A stretch of 23,524 nt of DNA from a virus. The notes under the pieces are model-generated. The model searched no databases, was not told the origin of the DNA, and saw nothing but the letters and a program-made list of their open reading frames with translations. Positions 22,679 through 23,524 of this stretch are shown here, piece after piece; the first letter of the stretch is position 1; every line of letters starts with the position of its first letter. Position numbers and translations under genes: made by a program. The DNA lies in IMG/VR virus record IMGVR_UViG_3300005827_000122, positions 1-23,524 of that record; one strand, given 5' to 3'.

Positions 22679-22726
22679 AGCGATTATGACATCCGGCAGC
22701 CGAGCGATTATGACATCCGACGGCCG
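22679..22726. repeat. Two tandem 24-bp repeats plus degenerate third copy
   Basis: Two head-to-tail units (22679-22702 and 22703-22726) match at 22 of 24 positions, including a 17-bp identical core starting AGCGATTATGACATCC. A degenerate third copy, AGCGTATTAT, continues the period at about 22656 and contains the TATAAT. They lie in the 84-bp gap between the metallopeptidase stop and the first late gene. This looks like an operator or activator-site array controlling the late operon. Confidence 0.75.
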
Positions 22727-22738
22727 ATGCTCGACGGC

Positions 22739-23053
22739 TCACCTATACTCCATCGTATCCAACGCCTGCTGCAACAACCCGCCGAGTAGATCTACCAGTG
22801 CCTCATCGGTATGCAGGGCTTCCTCATATTTCCCGGTGTACCCAGCATACAAGAGCCAGTGGACAAGCTCGTGGCAGAAGGTATGGGCCAATTGCTCTTG
22901 GGTTCGACGGATGCCATCCATATTCCGCTGGATTTGAATCTTGTTGGAACGGAAGCAGGCGAGACCGTACGCATCGTCCTCGTGGCGCAGGTCATCGACA
23001 AACTCGACCTCGATGGTTTGGCCTAGCAACTTAAATCGACGGGGGATTTTCAC
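22739..23053 (-). CDS. Zinc metallopeptidase-like protein (HELVH)
   Basis: A 104-aa protein with an HExxH motif HELVHW at residues 61-65 within HTFCHELVHWLLYAGYTG, followed by acidic residues at D83/E84 that could supply the third metal ligand. It resembles the short phage-type peptidases of the ImmA/IrrE or SprT-like kind; the fold cannot be settled by eye. Start GTG at 23053 was chosen because GAGG lies 7 nt upstream and it forms a GTGA overlap with the stop of the upstream zinc-ribbon ORF. A GTG five codons further upstream is weaker. ImmA-like peptidases cleave repressors, so a regulatory proteolytic role is possible. The late-operon control region follows its stop. Confidence 0.8.
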   Translation of the reverse strand: MKIPRRFKLLGQTIEVEFVDDLRHEDDAYGLACFRSNKIQIQRNMDGIRRTQEQLAHTFCHELVHWLLYAGYTGKYEEALHTDEALVDLLGGLLQQALDTMEYR

Positions 23054-23148
23054 GGAATTTCCTCGCACCCTTCAGTCCGACGGTGTTGGCACGACCAGCA
23101 AATATCCGAGCTAAGGTTCGCACAGCCGCAGTTATCGCAGACCCACAT
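23050..23148 (-). CDS. 32-aa zinc-ribbon microprotein
   Basis: The ORF begins MWVCDNCGCANLSSD and has a second pair CWSC: C4-x2-C7 and C17-x2-C20, a complete four-cysteine zinc knuckle, then a short charged tail. GGAGGT precedes the ATG by 4 nt, a near-ideal ribosome binding site. The stop overlaps the GTG start of the metallopeptidase (GTGA). An alternative in-frame ATG at 23178 with GGGGAG 7 nt upstream would give 42 aa. Function is unknown: nucleic-acid or protein binding is typical for such ribbons. Confidence 0.68.
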   Translation of the reverse strand: MWVCDNCGCANLSSDICWSCQHRRTEGCEEIP

Positions 23149-23260
23149 GGCGACCTCCAAGCCGAGATGGACCCACATGGCGACGCTCCCCGCAGTTCTG
23201 GCAGTACGTTGACGGGCGATTTACATACCCGCATTGGCAGGTCCAGGTTTTTGGTTTCAT
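23132..23260 (-). CDS. 42-aa zinc-ribbon microprotein next to tRNA
   Basis: The ORF begins MKPKTWTCQCGYVNRPSTYC and continues QNCGERRH: CxC (residues 8 and 10) then CxxC (20 and 23), a rubredoxin-knuckle pattern with a basic tail. The start lies only 15 nt past the tRNA 3' end, with a weak GAG upstream. It overlaps the second zinc-ribbon ORF by 17 nt in another frame. The Cys spacing resembles the neighbour, and a 15-bp direct repeat links the two, suggesting local duplication. Function is unknown. Confidence 0.6.
   Translation of the reverse strand: MKPKTWTCQCGYVNRPSTYCQNCGERRHVGPSRLGGRHVGLR
23140..23184. repeat. 15-bp direct repeat inside the zinc-ribbon genes
   Basis: GACCCACATGGCGAC occurs at 23140-23154 and 23170-23184, exactly 30 bp apart (10 codons). 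On the minus strand each copy carries ATGTGGGTC, so both contain an in-frame start for the second zinc-ribbon ORF. Confidence 0.85.
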
Positions 23261-23275
23261 GCCGTTATCTCATTT

Positions 23276-23351
23276 TGGGGCCGACTGTCGGACTCGAACC
23301 AACAACCTGCTGATTACAAATCAGCGGCTCTACCGTTTGAGCTAAGTCGGC
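23276..23351 (-). tRNA. tRNA-Thr (anticodon TGT) with encoded CCA
   Basis: A complete cloverleaf is present: a 7-bp acceptor stem (23345-23351 with 23280-23286), D stem GCTC/GAGC, and anticodon stem GCTGA/TCAGC around loop TTTGTAA (anticodon TGT, reads ACA). The variable loop has 5 nt and the T stem is GTTGG/CCGAC around TTCGAGT. The 3' CCA is encoded at 23278-23276. The first two acceptor pairs are G1-C72 and C2-G71, which are known threonine identity elements. The discriminator is C73, unusual for tRNA-Thr. The first zinc-ribbon ORF begins 15 nt downstream. It is either a phage tRNA or a host tRNA at a prophage edge. Confidence 0.95.
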
Positions 23352-23406
23352 ATGTTGAACTATTAAGTATTATTTACCAGTTCAGTTTCTTTTTATGCGT
23401 TCTGTG

Positions 23407-23427
23407 AAAAATGGGACCCAATTCCCA
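23407..23427 (-). terminator. Weak terminator-like hairpin upstream of tRNA
   Basis: On the minus strand TGGGA (23427-23423), a 6-nt loop and TCCCA (23416-23412) are followed by TTTTT. The stem is only 5 bp, so termination would be partial. It may separate transcription entering from the right from the tRNA and zinc-ribbon genes. Confidence 0.35.
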
Positions 23428-23433
23428 CATCCA

Positions 23434-23481
23434 CCCCCACCCCGTTGTTTTGGCCCCCGGCCCCCGAAAAATCAACCCCCC
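23434..23481 (-). other. G-rich tract with G-quadruplex potential
   Basis: Five C-runs of 4-6 on the plus strand (23434-23438, 23440-23443, 23454-23458, 23461-23465, 23476-23481) give closely spaced G-runs on the minus strand, including a GGGGG-CC-GGGGG pair. The run pattern fits a quadruplex with loops of 2, 10 and 1 nt. No ORF is convincing in 23352-23524. Confidence 0.55.
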
Positions 23482-23524
23482 ACAGGCAAAACGGTCTACA
23501 AAGAGGTTATTCCGTGTTACCCAG

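Noticed and set aside
22679-22726. Possible CRISPR-like repeat
   Set aside because: Only two contiguous 24-bp units with no spacers and no cas genes; better read as tandem regulatory repeats.
23083-23313. Plus-strand ORF ending in GLEPTTC
   Set aside because: That ending is the usual false translation of the antisense of a tRNA T-arm; it runs into the tRNA gene.
23352-23405. Possible sigma70 promoter for the tRNA in the AT-rich segment
   Set aside because: TTGGGT with CATAAA at 18 nt, and an AT-rich TTAATA nearby, are too weak to call a promoter.

Overview
The window is part of a tailed double-stranded DNA bacteriophage genome (or a prophage), read almost entirely from the minus strand. The gene set is podovirus-like and follows the P22 morphogenesis order: large terminase, portal, scaffold, coat, gp4-like and gp10-like tail-tube proteins, a fibre or needle-like protein, three ejection-type proteins of 248, 518 and 610 aa, and a lysis cassette. 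No integrase, repressor, replication gene or reverse transcriptase is visible, so lifestyle cannot be decided. The host is a bacterium that uses Shine-Dalgarno initiation (AGGAG-type sites are frequent). I cannot name it.

Layout from right to left, in the direction of transcription. At 23276-23351 there is a tRNA-Thr(TGT) with an encoded CCA. Upstream of it lie a C-rich tract (G-rich on the transcribed-sense strand) and a weak terminator-like hairpin. Right behind the tRNA come two tiny zinc-ribbon ORFs and an HExxH metallopeptidase (23260-22739), with overlapping start and stop codons. A short intergenic region (22738-22655) holds two tandem 24-bp repeats, a degenerate third copy and a perfect TATAAT, and probably controls the long late operon. 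The operon opens with two small, possibly related unknown proteins, two microproteins of 20 and 28 aa, two unknown beta-rich or structural proteins and two beta-helix spike-like proteins, one with an FN3-like domain. It continues with terL and portal, two small conserved phage proteins, a GroES-like co-chaperonin, scaffold, a zinc-ribbon protein, two paralogous capsid-associated proteins, major capsid protein and a small putative decoration protein. The last part is gp4-like, gp10-like, a needle/fibre protein, three ejection proteins, a distal fibre, two holin-like membrane proteins, a GH24 lysozyme and a 35-aa membrane protein. It ends at a perfect 11-bp hairpin at 1-27.

The genes plausibly work as one late module. 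TerL and portal package DNA, GroES/scaffold/coat/paralogues/decoration build the head, and gp4/gp10/needle close the portal. The ejection proteins leave with the DNA, fibres and beta-helix proteins contact the cell surface, and holin/lysozyme release progeny. Most junctions are TAATG, TGATG or ATGA overlaps. The coat region instead has clear spacers with strong AGGAG sites and two stable hairpins, which fits higher and individually set expression there. No obvious small terminase was found.
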